Shown here: positions 1 to 6,473 of the stretch, piece after piece | Numbering within the stretch: the stretch's first letter is position 1 | How the letters are laid out: every line of letters starts with the position of its first letter | Made by a program: the position numbers and the translations under genes | The notes under the pieces: model-generated | The model's database searches: none | Told to the model about the DNA's origin: nothing | Seen by the model: only the letters and a program-made list of their open reading frames with translations | From: an uncultured Eubacterium sp. | GTDB taxonomy: Bacteria > Bacillota > Clostridia > Lachnospirales > Lachnospiraceae | DNA: 6,488 bases | Assembly: GCA_947573465.1 (NCBI GenBank) | Contig: CANPET010000094.1 | Coordinates: forward strand, 1-6,488 | Reading direction: 5' to 3'

Positions 1-16
1 GCCTCACTTGAAAGGG

Positions 17-57
17 AAACGATATTTGTTACTATAAGTAATGGATATCGTTTTTTT
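17..57 (+). terminator. Intrinsic terminator of an upstream gene outside the window
   Basis: A hairpin pairs 17-25 (AAACGATAT) perfectly with 45-53 (ATATCGTTT). The stem continues inward through three G-T wobbles and four Watson-Crick pairs to a 5-base loop at 33-37. A T-run at 51-57 follows. This is the classic shape of a rho-independent terminator reading rightwards, so a + strand gene probably ends just left of the window. The stem is AT-rich, so strength is uncertain. Confidence 0.75.
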
Positions 58-206
58 GTTCAAATATTATTTAAAATAAAAAGAGTGGTGATGTTTTTAT
101 TGGCTTTGGGATGATTGTATTAAAAACGATTTTGTGATAAACTCAAAATATCATTGGGGTGTGATGAGCAGCGGGTGAATTTATAAAAATATAGGAGGAA
201 AACATA

Positions 207-3200
207 ATGAAATTCAATCAAACAATGAAAAAGTTAATGGCTTACATATGTGTGGTAGTTATGACGGTTGCCAGTATGGCAGGCTATCAGGCAAAAGTAA
301 GTGCAGCAACCCCTGATGGATTTGTTGGTCTGACGGGCGACAAATGGAATCCATTGGGTGACACAGTAGACATGAAGATTGGTGAAGCAGGAAAAGAAGA
401 ACCGGCTTCAGAGTGGAATGTTTATGTAGGAAACTGGTCTGGAGCAGTTGCGGCTGCAAAGGACGGAAAAGACGGTCAGGATACGGTATCCGTTTATGTA
501 GAGAAGGCAGCAAATGACCAATGGGGAATCCAGTTAGGAAGAATTTTCAAGGGAATGGAAGCTGGCAAGAAGTATGCATATCAAATTGATTATACAATTG
601 ATGGTGCGGCAGCAAAATGGATAGGAATCGAAACAGCAAATGCAGAAGGACAGATTAAAATAATTAAAGGTCTGGGTTCGCTCGTCGGAGAAGGAAAGAC
701 ATTTAAAGTAACTGGTGAAAAAGTGTTTGAACCAGATGAATCAGAATTAACAAAATATGTTTCATGGCTTGAAACTGACAGAAACTTAGCATATAAGAAG
801 ACAGCATCAGTAAGCAGCCATAAGGAAGGCACAGGAGTTGGTTCACTTACCGATGGAGTATGGGATAAGTGGAATGGAAACTATGAAGGAATTAATACTC
901 CTGGATATTTTGAGGTGGATTTAGGTCAGGAATATGCAGCTTCCAGTGTTGATCAGGTCGTTGTATGGTTCAGAAACGGAAGCAATAATCTTTATCCAAC
1001 GAGTGGATTTGATATCCAGTTTGGTAATTTAGTATTTGATACTGTATCAAAAGTTACAAAGATGCCTGCAGGTGCAGATGATACACAGGCAGACGGTTCA
1101 CAGTATATGGTAGCAACTACTTTGGATAAAGACACTCTGAAAGGAAATGTTAGAAAAGTAAGAATTAATATTGCACAGTCACTTGGATGGGGTGCACAGG
1201 TAACAGAAATCGCAGTATTTTCAGAAAACCCACAAGGACCGGTTGCAGTAGAACCAGCCGACAATCCGGCAAAGGTTACTGTGTCTTCAGAACCGAGCAA
1301 AGATTTTACCGGTAATATTAAATTTAACATTACAGCTGGTGAAAACCAGGATGGTTATAAGTATGCAGTATTTGTTGACAATTCAGAAAATGCTTCATTT
1401 ACAGATTGTGTAGCAGGAAAGGATTATACTATTACAGGCGTTTCATCAGGAAAGCATACGATTAAAGTAATATCAATTTACAATGGTGGTTATTCAACAG
1501 GACTTGTAAGTGATGAGGTAGAGGTTAGCACAAAACTTGATGGTTATGTTGCGTTTGCTACAGATGATTGGCATCCAATGGATACAGAGACAAAATATAC
1601 AATCAGTAAGGATAATAAGCCGGCTACAGAATGGAATATTTACACAGGTAACAGCTGGTCCGGTGTAGTTGCATCAGCAAAAGATGGAAAAGATGGACAG
1701 GATACAATTTCTGTTTATGTAGAAAAGGCAGCAAATGATCAATGGGGTCTTCAGTTAGGAAAAATCTTTACAGGTTTAGAGGCTGGAAAGACATATGCAT
1801 ACCAGATAGATTATGAAATTGACGGTGTAAGTTCAAAATGGACAAATACCGTTATAGCAGATGCAGAGGGAACAGCAAAAATAATTCAACCACTTGGTTC
1901 ATTAGTTGGCGCAGGAAAAATATTCACAGTTACAAAAACAGAAATTAGTGAGCCTAGTGCAAATGCAGCAGCAGTTGCTGTATCCTCAGAAAAGAGCCAG
2001 ACATTGGCAGGTAATATTAAGTTTAATATAACAGCTGGTGAAAATCAGGACAGTTATAAATACAGTGTATATCTTGATGATGCAACGACTCCTTCACTCA
2101 CAGATTGTGAGGCTGGAAAAGATTATACAATTGAAGGTGTTCCTTCAGGAAAGCATACGATTAAGGTAGTATCAAATAATAATGGTTTTGTATCAGCAGG
2201 ACTTGTAAGTGAAGAAGTTGAAGTAAAGACTGCTCTTGATGATTTCAAGGACTATACAAAGAACTTTGCATATATGGCTTCATGGGAATTGATGGGCGGA
2301 CAGAGTTCAGAAGGTACAGGTAGTGTTACGAATGGTCTTGTTAGTGGTGATGATTATGCTACACCAACAAAGGGAACAGACGGCTCATACTTTATTATTG
2401 ATATAGGTGAAGAATGTGATGCTGCAGATATTGACAGTATCTATACATGTTACAGAATTGATGTAGGTGGATGTTATCCGGGAGATGGTGGAATGTTGAT
2501 TGAATATTCTACAGACAAGGAGAATTGGACTACAGCAGCAACAATTTCTCAGGCTGAATTTAACAAGCAGCATGATGCACAGAAGACTGCTCCATTTGGT
2601 ATTGTGGCGGATGTATCTGGTGTGAATGAAGGCACAGTAAGATACGTTAAAGTTTCATGTCCAAAAGCGGTTGGCTATGGAATGCAGGTAACAGAAATTG
2701 CAATCTTAGGTGTTGTTCCAGAATCAATGCGTCCTCAGACACCGGCTGCACCAACAGGATTGAGTAATCAAAAAGGCGAAAATGTTAAAGAAAATTTCAA
2801 CTTTACATGGAATGCAGTAGAAGGTGCAGCATCTTATAATTTATATGTTAATGATGTATTAGTTAATGGCGAAGCAATTACAACAACATCTTATGATGCA
2901 TTTGATTATTTTGCATCACAACCTGCAGGAAAATACACAGTGTCTGTAACTGCTGTGGAAGGTAAGGCAGGATTGGAATCAGAAAAAACATCAATAGAAT
3001 ATGAAAATCCGGAATTAAAACCTACAGTATCATCAGATGGAAACTATATGGGACAGCAGAACTGGACATTGTATCTAGGCGCTTGGTCATATTATGATGG
3101 TCAATTAACACAGGCAGATGGAAACATCATTGGAAGTTTTGTTACAACAGGTGGAAATTGGGTTGATGGAGAATGGGGCATTCAGGCAACTTCTGAAAAG

Positions 3201-3833
3201 ATAATTGTAAATCCGGGAGAAGAGTATACATACAGTGCCGACATTACAGCTACAAAAGATATGATTATAAGAATACAGATTGCAGGTAACATAGAAGAAA
3301 TTCAGGTCAAAGCAGGTGTAAAGACAACATATAAGAAAACTTTTAAAGCAGATAGCAGAGCATTTGATTTTATATGGTTGTTTGGTGGCGGTGCAACCGG
3401 TGAGGTAAAGAATGTAGATTTTACAGTTAGCAATCACAGGGTTGAAGCTAAGAAGGAAGAGACTACAACAAAAGACGTTTCTACTACAAAGGAAACTACA
3501 ACAGCAGCTCCGGCAACAACCTCTAAAAATGTAACTGTTCCAAAAGCAAGTGTAAAATCTGCTGTGAAGAAGAAAACAGCAAAGAAGATTAAACTTACAC
3601 TGAAGAAAATAAAAGGTGTTAAGTATCAGGTACAGATTTCAAAGAGCAAAAAATTCAGTAAGAAGAATGTTTTGGTTAAGAAAACTGTGAAGAAAGTAAA
3701 ATTCACGTTGACTTCAAAGAAGATTAAGAACAAGAAAAAATTGTTTGTTCGTGTTAGAGCACTTAAGGTTGTAAATGGTAAAACATATACAGGAAAATGG
3801 TCTAAAGTGAAAAAAGTTAAAGTGAAGAAATAA
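207..3833 (+). CDS. Secreted multi-module adhesin-like protein (CBM-like, discoidin-like, FN3-like, Lys-rich C-terminus)
   Basis: The start ATG follows AGGAGG (193-198) by 8 bases. Residues 1-33 are a signal peptide (basic start, hydrophobic core, cleavage near VSA/A at 33-34). By eye the modules are: CBM4_9-like beta-sandwich A1 (37-176); discoidin/F5-8C-like D1 (179-338, with 'FEVDLGQEY' and an 'R-K-V-R...G...VTEIAVF' ending); FN3-like B1 (357-440); A2 (445-583); B2 (590-673); discoidin-like D2 (678-835, 'IIDIGEE...VTEIAIL'); a canonical FN3 (843-932); a diverged third CBM-like module (940-1080); a Thr-rich linker (1081-1110); and a Lys-rich FN3-like C-terminal domain (1111-1208, 'YQVQISKSKKF', 'VRVRALK', 'GKWSKVKKV'). 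No catalytic domain, LPXTG motif, SLH or choline-binding repeat is visible. Glycan or surface binding is inferred from the fold types; the ligand is unknown. The gene appears monocistronic, with a terminator right behind it and no convincing promoter seen at 58-192. Domain names are family-level guesses; secretion and modularity are firm. Confidence 0.93.
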   Translation: MKFNQTMKKLMAYICVVVMTVASMAGYQAKVSAATPDGFVGLTGDKWNPLGDTVDMKIGEAGKEEPASEWNVYVGNWSGAVAAAKDGKDGQDTVSVYVEKAANDQWGIQLGRIFKGMEAGKKYAYQIDYTIDGAAAKWIGIETANAEGQIKIIKGLGSLVGEGKTFKVTGEKVFEPDESELTKYVSWLETDRNLAYKKTASVSSHKEGTGVGSLTDGVWDKWNGNYEGINTPGYFEVDLGQEYAASSVDQVVVWFRNGSNNLYPTSGFDIQFGNLVFDTVSKVTKMPAGADDTQADGSQYMVATTLDKDTLKGNVRKVRINIAQSLGWGAQVTEIAVFSENPQGPVAVEPADNPAKVTVSSEPSKDFTGNIKFNITAGENQDGYKYAVFVDNSENASFTDCVAGKDYTITGVSSGKHTIKVISIYNGGYSTGLVSDEVEVSTKLDGYVAFATDDWHPMDTETKYTISKDNKPATEWNIYTGNSWSGVVASAKDGKDGQDTISVYVEKAANDQWGLQLGKIFTGLEAGKTYAYQIDYEIDGVSSKWTNTVIADAEGTAKIIQPLGSLVGAGKIFTVTKTEISEPSANAAAVAVSSEKSQTLAGNIKFNITAGENQDSYKYSVYLDDATTPSLTDCEAGKDYTIEGVPSGKHTIKVVSNNNGFVSAGLVSEEVEVKTALDDFKDYTKNFAYMASWELMGGQSSEGTGSVTNGLVSGDDYATPTKGTDGSYFIIDIGEECDAADIDSIYTCYRIDVGGCYPGDGGMLIEYSTDKENWTTAATISQAEFNKQHDAQKTAPFGIVADVSGVNEGTVRYVKVSCPKAVGYGMQVTEIAILGVVPESMRPQTPAAPTGLSNQKGENVKENFNFTWNAVEGAASYNLYVNDVLVNGEAITTTSYDAFDYFASQPAGKYTVSVTAVEGKAGLESEKTSIEYENPELKPTVSSDGNYMGQQNWTLYLGAWSYYDGQLTQADGNIIGSFVTTGGNWVDGEWGIQATSEKIIVNPGEEYTYSADITATKDMIIRIQIAGNIEEIQVKAGVKTTYKKTFKADSRAFDFIWLFGGGATGEVKNVDFTVSNHRVEAKKEETTTKDVSTTKETTTAAPATTSKNVTVPKASVKSAVKKKTAKKIKLTLKKIKGVKYQVQISKSKKFSKKNVLVKKTVKKVKFTLTSKKIKNKKKLFVRVRALKVVNGKTYTGKWSKVKKVKVKK
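315..734 (+). repeat. CBM-like module copy A1 (residues 37-176)
   Basis: This is the first copy of a duplicated beta-sandwich module and pairs with 1539-1955. Shared landmarks include 'ASEWN'/'ATEWN', 'AKDGKDGQDT', 'VYVEKAANDQWG', 'AGK.YAYQIDY' and 'LGSLVG.GK.F.VT'. The alignment needs only a two-residue gap before EWN and a one-residue gap in GN(S)WSG. At DNA level the copies differ mostly at third codon positions, so the duplication is not recent. Confidence 0.85.
1275..1526 (+). repeat. FN3-like module copy B1 (residues 357-440)
   Basis: This copy aligns without gaps to 1974-2225 at an offset of 233 residues. A hand count gives about 58 of 84 identical residues, including an uninterrupted 'GNIKFNITAGENQD' block, 'AGKDYTI' and 'SGKHTIKV'. 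Each copy keeps one cysteine at the same place (Cys401 and Cys634, in 'TDC'). Confidence 0.85.
1539..1955 (+). repeat. CBM-like module copy A2 (residues 445-583)
   Basis: This is the second copy of the module at 315-734. It is followed directly by the FN3-like copy B2, whereas A1 is separated from B1 by a discoidin-like domain. The module order is therefore A-D-B in the first block and A-B-D in the second. Confidence 0.85.
1974..2225 (+). repeat. FN3-like module copy B2 (residues 590-673)
   Basis: This is the second copy of the module at 1275-1526, aligned gaplessly with about 69 percent amino-acid identity by hand count. It leads straight into the second discoidin-like domain at residue 678. 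Confidence 0.85.
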
Positions 3834-3844
3834 TTGTTAGAATA

Positions 3845-3883
3845 AAAATCCCTATGCCAGATAAATGGTATAGGGATTTTTTT
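3845..3883 (+). terminator. Intrinsic terminator of the modular surface-protein gene
   Basis: The hairpin begins 11 bases after the stop codon. Its 15-bp stem pairs 3845-3859 with 3866-3880 (AAAATCCCTATGCCA against TGGTATAGGGATTTT, one G-T wobble), with the 6-base loop GATAAA and a T-run at 3877-3883. It separates this gene from the next + strand gene, which has its own promoter. Confidence 0.92.
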
Positions 3884-3919
3884 GCAGTGTGCTGTCAGAG
3901 TATATTGTATTGCAATATT

Positions 3920-3948
3920 TTGCGAAAATGTTTCGTTTCATATATAAT
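3920..3948 (+). promoter_or_regulatory. Sigma-A-type promoter for the EF-hand/LRR gene
   Basis: A perfect -10 box TATAAT lies at 3943-3948. A -35-like TTGCGA (4 of 6 consensus matches) lies 17 bases upstream at 3920-3925. Transcription would begin near 3955, giving a leader of about 50 bases before the ATG at 4005. The inverted repeat CGAAA-ATG-TTTCG (3923-3935) overlaps the -35 and spacer, and the palindrome TATTGCAATA lies just upstream (3908-3917). Either could be an operator, but neither is identified. Confidence 0.75.
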
Positions 3949-3993
3949 ACAAATAAAAGAAGTTATTTGCATGGATGAAAATAGAAAGTGATG

Positions 3994-3999
3994 AGGAGG
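3994..3999 (+). promoter_or_regulatory. Ribosome binding site that fixes the LRR gene start
   Basis: AGGAGG ends 5 bases before the ATG at 4005. The in-frame ATG at 3975 has no purine-rich site before it and would place ten charged residues ahead of the signal peptide, so 4005 is the preferred start. Confidence 0.85.
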
Positions 4000-4004
4000 C
4001 AAAT

Positions 4005-5144
4005 ATGAGAAAGGTAACCGTTTTGTTTATGGTATTATGTGCAACGTTTCTAATGGGAATCTCTGTTTTGGGAACAGAAAATAAGATACCATTAACTTCC
4101 AGTGAATTTCCGGAAGAGTGTGTAAGAGTACAGTTAAGCATTTTTGATGAAGATAAGGATGGATATCTGAGTGATGAGGAATTAAAAAAGATTACAAAAT
4201 TGGAAGTAAGAAAGTTTATGGACCCTGATGATTTTGATGATGAAGAGGGTACCATAGAAGTGAATCGCTATTATAAGAAAAAGGATTTTCAGTTTAATTT
4301 TAAAGGAATAGGGAAGTTGAAGTATTTAACAAAGTTTTCGGTACATTTGGGTATGGGGTACACAAAAGGTGGAAAACATTATGCTTCTGTCACAAAAAAT
4401 TTTAAAGAGATATATCAATTGAAAAAGTTGACAAACTTAGAACTTTCCAGTATGAAAGTGAAAAAAATGGAAATATCAAAGTTAAAAAATCTTAAACGAT
4501 TCAGCATGAGTGATATGCCAGTTTTGAAGAAAATAGTATTTCCTAAGAAACTGACGAATTTATATATGGAAGGGATTTCTGATTTAAAAAAGATTGATTT
4601 TACAAAATTAAAGAGATTAAAACGACTGGAAATGGAGGGCGTACAATGCGATAAATTAAAATTTGGTAAAAATAAAAAGTTAAAGCATTTGAGCATTGGG
4701 TACCCACAGTCTGGAAAAGAGATGAAAAGTTTTTATATTGCATCGCTAAAAAATGTAGAACATGTTTATTTATCAAATCTGAAAACGAAGAAGCTTGATT
4801 TTAGTAAGAATAAGAAATTAAAGACAGTTTTCTTAGATTATTGTAAGATAGATGATGTGGATTTATCAAAAAATATGAAATTAAAAGAATTTAATTTAGA
4901 TGGTAAAGATACAAGAAAGGTTGTTTTTGCAAAAAACAATAAAATTACATGGGTCAGATGGGCAAATGCAGATTTGAAAGATTTTTCTTTGAAACCATTT
5001 AACAATAAATATTTGGAGACAGTGATTCTTTGGGGGAATAAATTAAAATCAGTAGATATTAGGGGATATGAGAAAATACGGTCAGTATGTGTTGAAGATG
5101 GCGTGAAAATCATCAAAAATAAAAATCAGAAATTGGAAGATTAG
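4005..5144 (+). CDS. Secreted EF-hand and leucine-rich-repeat protein
   Basis: This encodes 379 residues from the ATG that follows AGGAGG. An in-frame ATG at 3975 would add 10 residues but lacks a ribosome binding site. Residues 1 to about 23 form a signal peptide (MRKV, hydrophobic core, small residues near 'SVLG'). There is no lipobox. 'SSEFPEECVRVQLSIFDEDKDGYLSDEEL' begins the mature part (split here only by the EF loop). The EF-hand-type calcium loop is residues 48-59 (D48, D50, D52, G53, with E59 at position 12). This 'FP..FR...D.D.DG.LS..E' head followed by LRRs is a known layout in clostridial surface proteins. From residue 106 on, leucine-rich repeats dominate. The clearest have a 21-residue period (268-288 'KNKKLKTVFL...', 289-309 'KNMKLKEFNL...', then 'KNNKITWV...'). 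No anchor motif is visible, so it may be released or held by charge. Base use is more AT-rich than in the preceding gene. A binding role is inferred; the partner is unknown. Confidence 0.9.
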   Translation: MRKVTVLFMVLCATFLMGISVLGTENKIPLTSSEFPEECVRVQLSIFDEDKDGYLSDEELKKITKLEVRKFMDPDDFDDEEGTIEVNRYYKKKDFQFNFKGIGKLKYLTKFSVHLGMGYTKGGKHYASVTKNFKEIYQLKKLTNLELSSMKVKKMEISKLKNLKRFSMSDMPVLKKIVFPKKLTNLYMEGISDLKKIDFTKLKRLKRLEMEGVQCDKLKFGKNKKLKHLSIGYPQSGKEMKSFYIASLKNVEHVYLSNLKTKKLDFSKNKKLKTVFLDYCKIDDVDLSKNMKLKEFNLDGKDTRKVVFAKNNKITWVRWANADLKDFSLKPFNNKYLETVILWGNKLKSVDIRGYEKIRSVCVEDGVKIIKNKNQKLED

Positions 5145-5165
5145 AGAATATATTTTATAGTGATA

Positions 5166-5207
5166 TAGCAGAACCCGTATCAGTATTGACTGATACGGGT
5201 TCTGCTA
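5166..5207. terminator. Perfect 18-bp hairpin between convergent genes, likely shared terminator
   Basis: Positions 5167-5183 (AGCAGAACCCGTATCAG) pair perfectly with 5190-5206, and T5166 pairs with A5207. The loop is TATTGA. It lies 21 bases after the LRR stop codon and about 120 bases beyond the stop of the convergent minus-strand gene, so it could end transcription from both sides. Neither strand has a proper T-run after the stem, so termination efficiency is uncertain. Confidence 0.6.
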
Positions 5208-5328
5208 ATTAAGGACATTTTTAACATCCCCTGTTTATGACAACTTTTTTACAAATAGAATCAGGGTGGGTGTGGTACACGCTTATATACCCTAATCCCA
5301 AAATAAAATATTTAATAATAAAATAATA
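5208..5328. other. Convergent intergenic spacer, no gene seen
   Basis: This AT-rich spacer holds no plausible coding frame with a ribosome binding site. A weak nested pairing (AGGGT 5263-5267 with ACCCT 5289-5293, enclosing GTGT 5270-5273 with ACAC 5277-5280) could add a second minus-strand terminator, but it has no clear T-run. Confidence 0.4.
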
Positions 5329-6463
5329 TTAATTTTTAGATGATGCAAATTCATTAATTGCAGTATTTGCTTCGCTTTCTGTAACAGTTGTGCAGGTATA
5401 GCCTAATTGTTTAAAATAAGCAATATCTCCATCTAAAGTGTCTGTAGCAAATTTTGGATAAGATAGAGAATATAATCCATTATCCATAAGGGTCATGGTT
5501 GCTTTCGCCTGCTCGATCATTGCAGCAGCCTGCTCTTCTGATAAACCATAAGCTGTTTTGTATGTTTCCAGTAGAACATCAAAATAAGCCGGAGTATGAT
5601 ATTCTGTCTCAGACACAAATTTATCATTTAATGTGTGAATTACAACTAGACTGTTTCCATCCGGTGATGTAACTGTAATATAAGTGTGCTTAGGTACAAA
5701 TTTTTCAACCGCAGTTTTTGCTTCGTTTTCTGTAACAGTTGTACAGGTATAACCCATTTGCTTGAAGTAATCAAGGTCTCCATTTAAAGAACCGGTAGCA
5801 AATTTGGAATAAGTCAGAGAGTAAAGACCATTGTCCATGAGTGTCATTGTAGCCTTTGCCTGCTCAATCATTGCAGCAGCCTGTTCTTCTGATAAACCAT
5901 AAACTGTTTTGTATGTTTCCAGTAAAACATCGAAATAGGCTGGAGTATGATATTCTGTTCCGTCAGCAAATGCACCATTCACTGTGTGTAAAACGACCAT
6001 TCCTGTGCCATCAGCAGAAGATGCGACAATATAATTATGTTCTTCAGTTGGTTTTACAGGTGTTGTTGGTTGTTCGGGAGTTGTAGTAGGCTCCTTGATG
6101 TCTGGTGCTTTTTCAGGAATAATTTTTTTCTGAACTTTAATTGTAATAATAGCAATTTTTTTGCCGGTTTTCTTGTTTTTAACAGTGATTTTTGCTGTAC
6201 CGGACTTTTTGGCTTTTACAATCCCTTTTTTATTTACTGAAGCCACTTTTTTCTTGGAAGAAACAAATTTGACTTTTTTAATATTCGATTTATAAATCTT
6301 TTTGCCAATTTTATAGGTTTTTCCAACTTTCAGTGTTTTTGTGATTTTCTTAATACTTGTTTTTTTTTGCGGCATTTACATTCTGGGTTAGGGCAAAACC
6401 ACCAGCCATAACCAAAGCAATTGTCAAAAGAATTGACATGCCTTTCATAAATTTTCTTTTCAT
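5329..6463 (-). CDS. Secreted Big_2 protein with two tandem 117-residue repeats; frame interrupted at an A9 tract
   Basis: The gene starts at the ATG complementary to 6461-6463, after AGGAGG. The first frame gives a clear signal peptide (MKRKFMKGMSILLTIALVMA...) ending in 'NVNAAKKNKY' and stops at 6350-6352 (37 residues). The rest continues in another frame to 5329. The two frames meet at nine A's (6360-6368). Removing one A gives a 377-residue protein reading '...NVNAAKKTSIKKITKTLKVGKTY', a typical signal-peptide-to-Big_2 junction. The whole span is 1135 bases, one more than a multiple of three. In repaired numbering: signal peptide 1-31; Big_2 Ig-like domain about 42-111 ('LKVGKTYKIG', 'VASVNKKGIVKAKKSGTAKITV'); Pro/Thr linker about 115-140; repeats 142-258 and 259-375. 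I do not recognise the repeat. The alternative start, the ATG at 6375, lacks a ribosome binding site and a signal peptide, so a shorter cytoplasmic protein is unlikely. It could be a phase-variable gene, a slippage-decoded gene, a pseudogene or a sequence error. The promoter lies beyond the window edge. Confidence 0.85.
5338..5688 (-). repeat. Second copy of the 117-residue unknown repeat
   Basis: This copy covers repaired residues 259-375 and abuts the first copy without a linker. Key blocks are 'TEYHTPAYFDVLLETYKT', 'YGLSEEQAAAMIEQAKATM', 'TLMDNGLYSLSY', 'YFKQLGYTCTTVTE'. It ends almost at the C-terminus, so no anchor follows. Confidence 0.9.
5689..6039 (-). repeat. First copy of the 117-residue unknown repeat
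   Basis: This copy covers repaired residues 142-258 and aligns gaplessly with 5338-5688 at an exact 351-base offset. The central block from TEYHTP to GLYSL differs at one residue only (V/A), while the first 25 or so residues and the last 15 or so are clearly diverged. One cysteine sits at the same place in each copy (240 and 357, 'GYTCTTVTE'). Confidence 0.9.
6360..6368 (-). other. A9 homopolymer at the signal-peptide/mature-domain junction
   Basis: Nine consecutive A's on the coding strand follow GCCGC and precede CAAGT. In the signal-peptide frame they read GCA AAA AAA AAC and reach TAA four codons after GCA AAA AAA. In the mature-protein frame they read CAA AAA AAA ACA. A run of 8 or 11 would join the frames. 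Confidence 0.9.
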
Positions 6464-6467
6464 AGTA

Positions 6468-6473
6468 CCTCCT
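6468..6473 (-). promoter_or_regulatory. Ribosome binding site that fixes the start of the Big_2/repeat gene
   Basis: The coding strand reads TTAGGAGGTACTATG, placing AGGAGG 4 bases before the start codon at 6463. It is the only good site near this end of the gene, and it selects the frame that encodes the signal peptide rather than the downstream ATG at 6375. Confidence 0.88.

Noticed and set aside
58..192. Promoter or riboswitch in the leader of the large modular gene
   Set aside because: TATCAT (149-154) and TATAAA (182-187) resemble -10 boxes, but neither has a -35 at proper spacing. I see no known riboswitch motif or stable hairpin.
259..3437. Minus-strand open frames inside the large modular gene
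   Set aside because: They are short, have no ribosome binding site and encode no recognisable domain, while the plus strand has a continuous, well-supported reading frame.
3975..4004. ATG at 3975 as an earlier start of the LRR gene
   Set aside because: It has no ribosome binding site and would place a charged ten-residue stretch before the signal peptide. AGGAGG sits correctly before 4005.
5338..6039. CRISPR array or mobile element suggested by the repeated DNA
   Set aside because: The repeats are 351 bases long, in frame, adjacent and protein-coding. There are no short spaced repeats, terminal inverted repeats or transposase.
5856..6240. Plus-strand open frames across the Big_2/repeat gene
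   Set aside because: They lack ribosome binding sites and lie antisense to the repeats and Lys-rich domain. They are rich in Phe, Cys and Leu because they mirror Lys-rich coding sequence.
6373..6375. ATG at 6375 (minus strand) as the true start of the Big_2/repeat protein
   Set aside because: No Shine-Dalgarno sequence precedes it, and the product would lack a signal peptide although all its domains are of extracellular type. The upstream signal peptide joins neatly if one A is removed.
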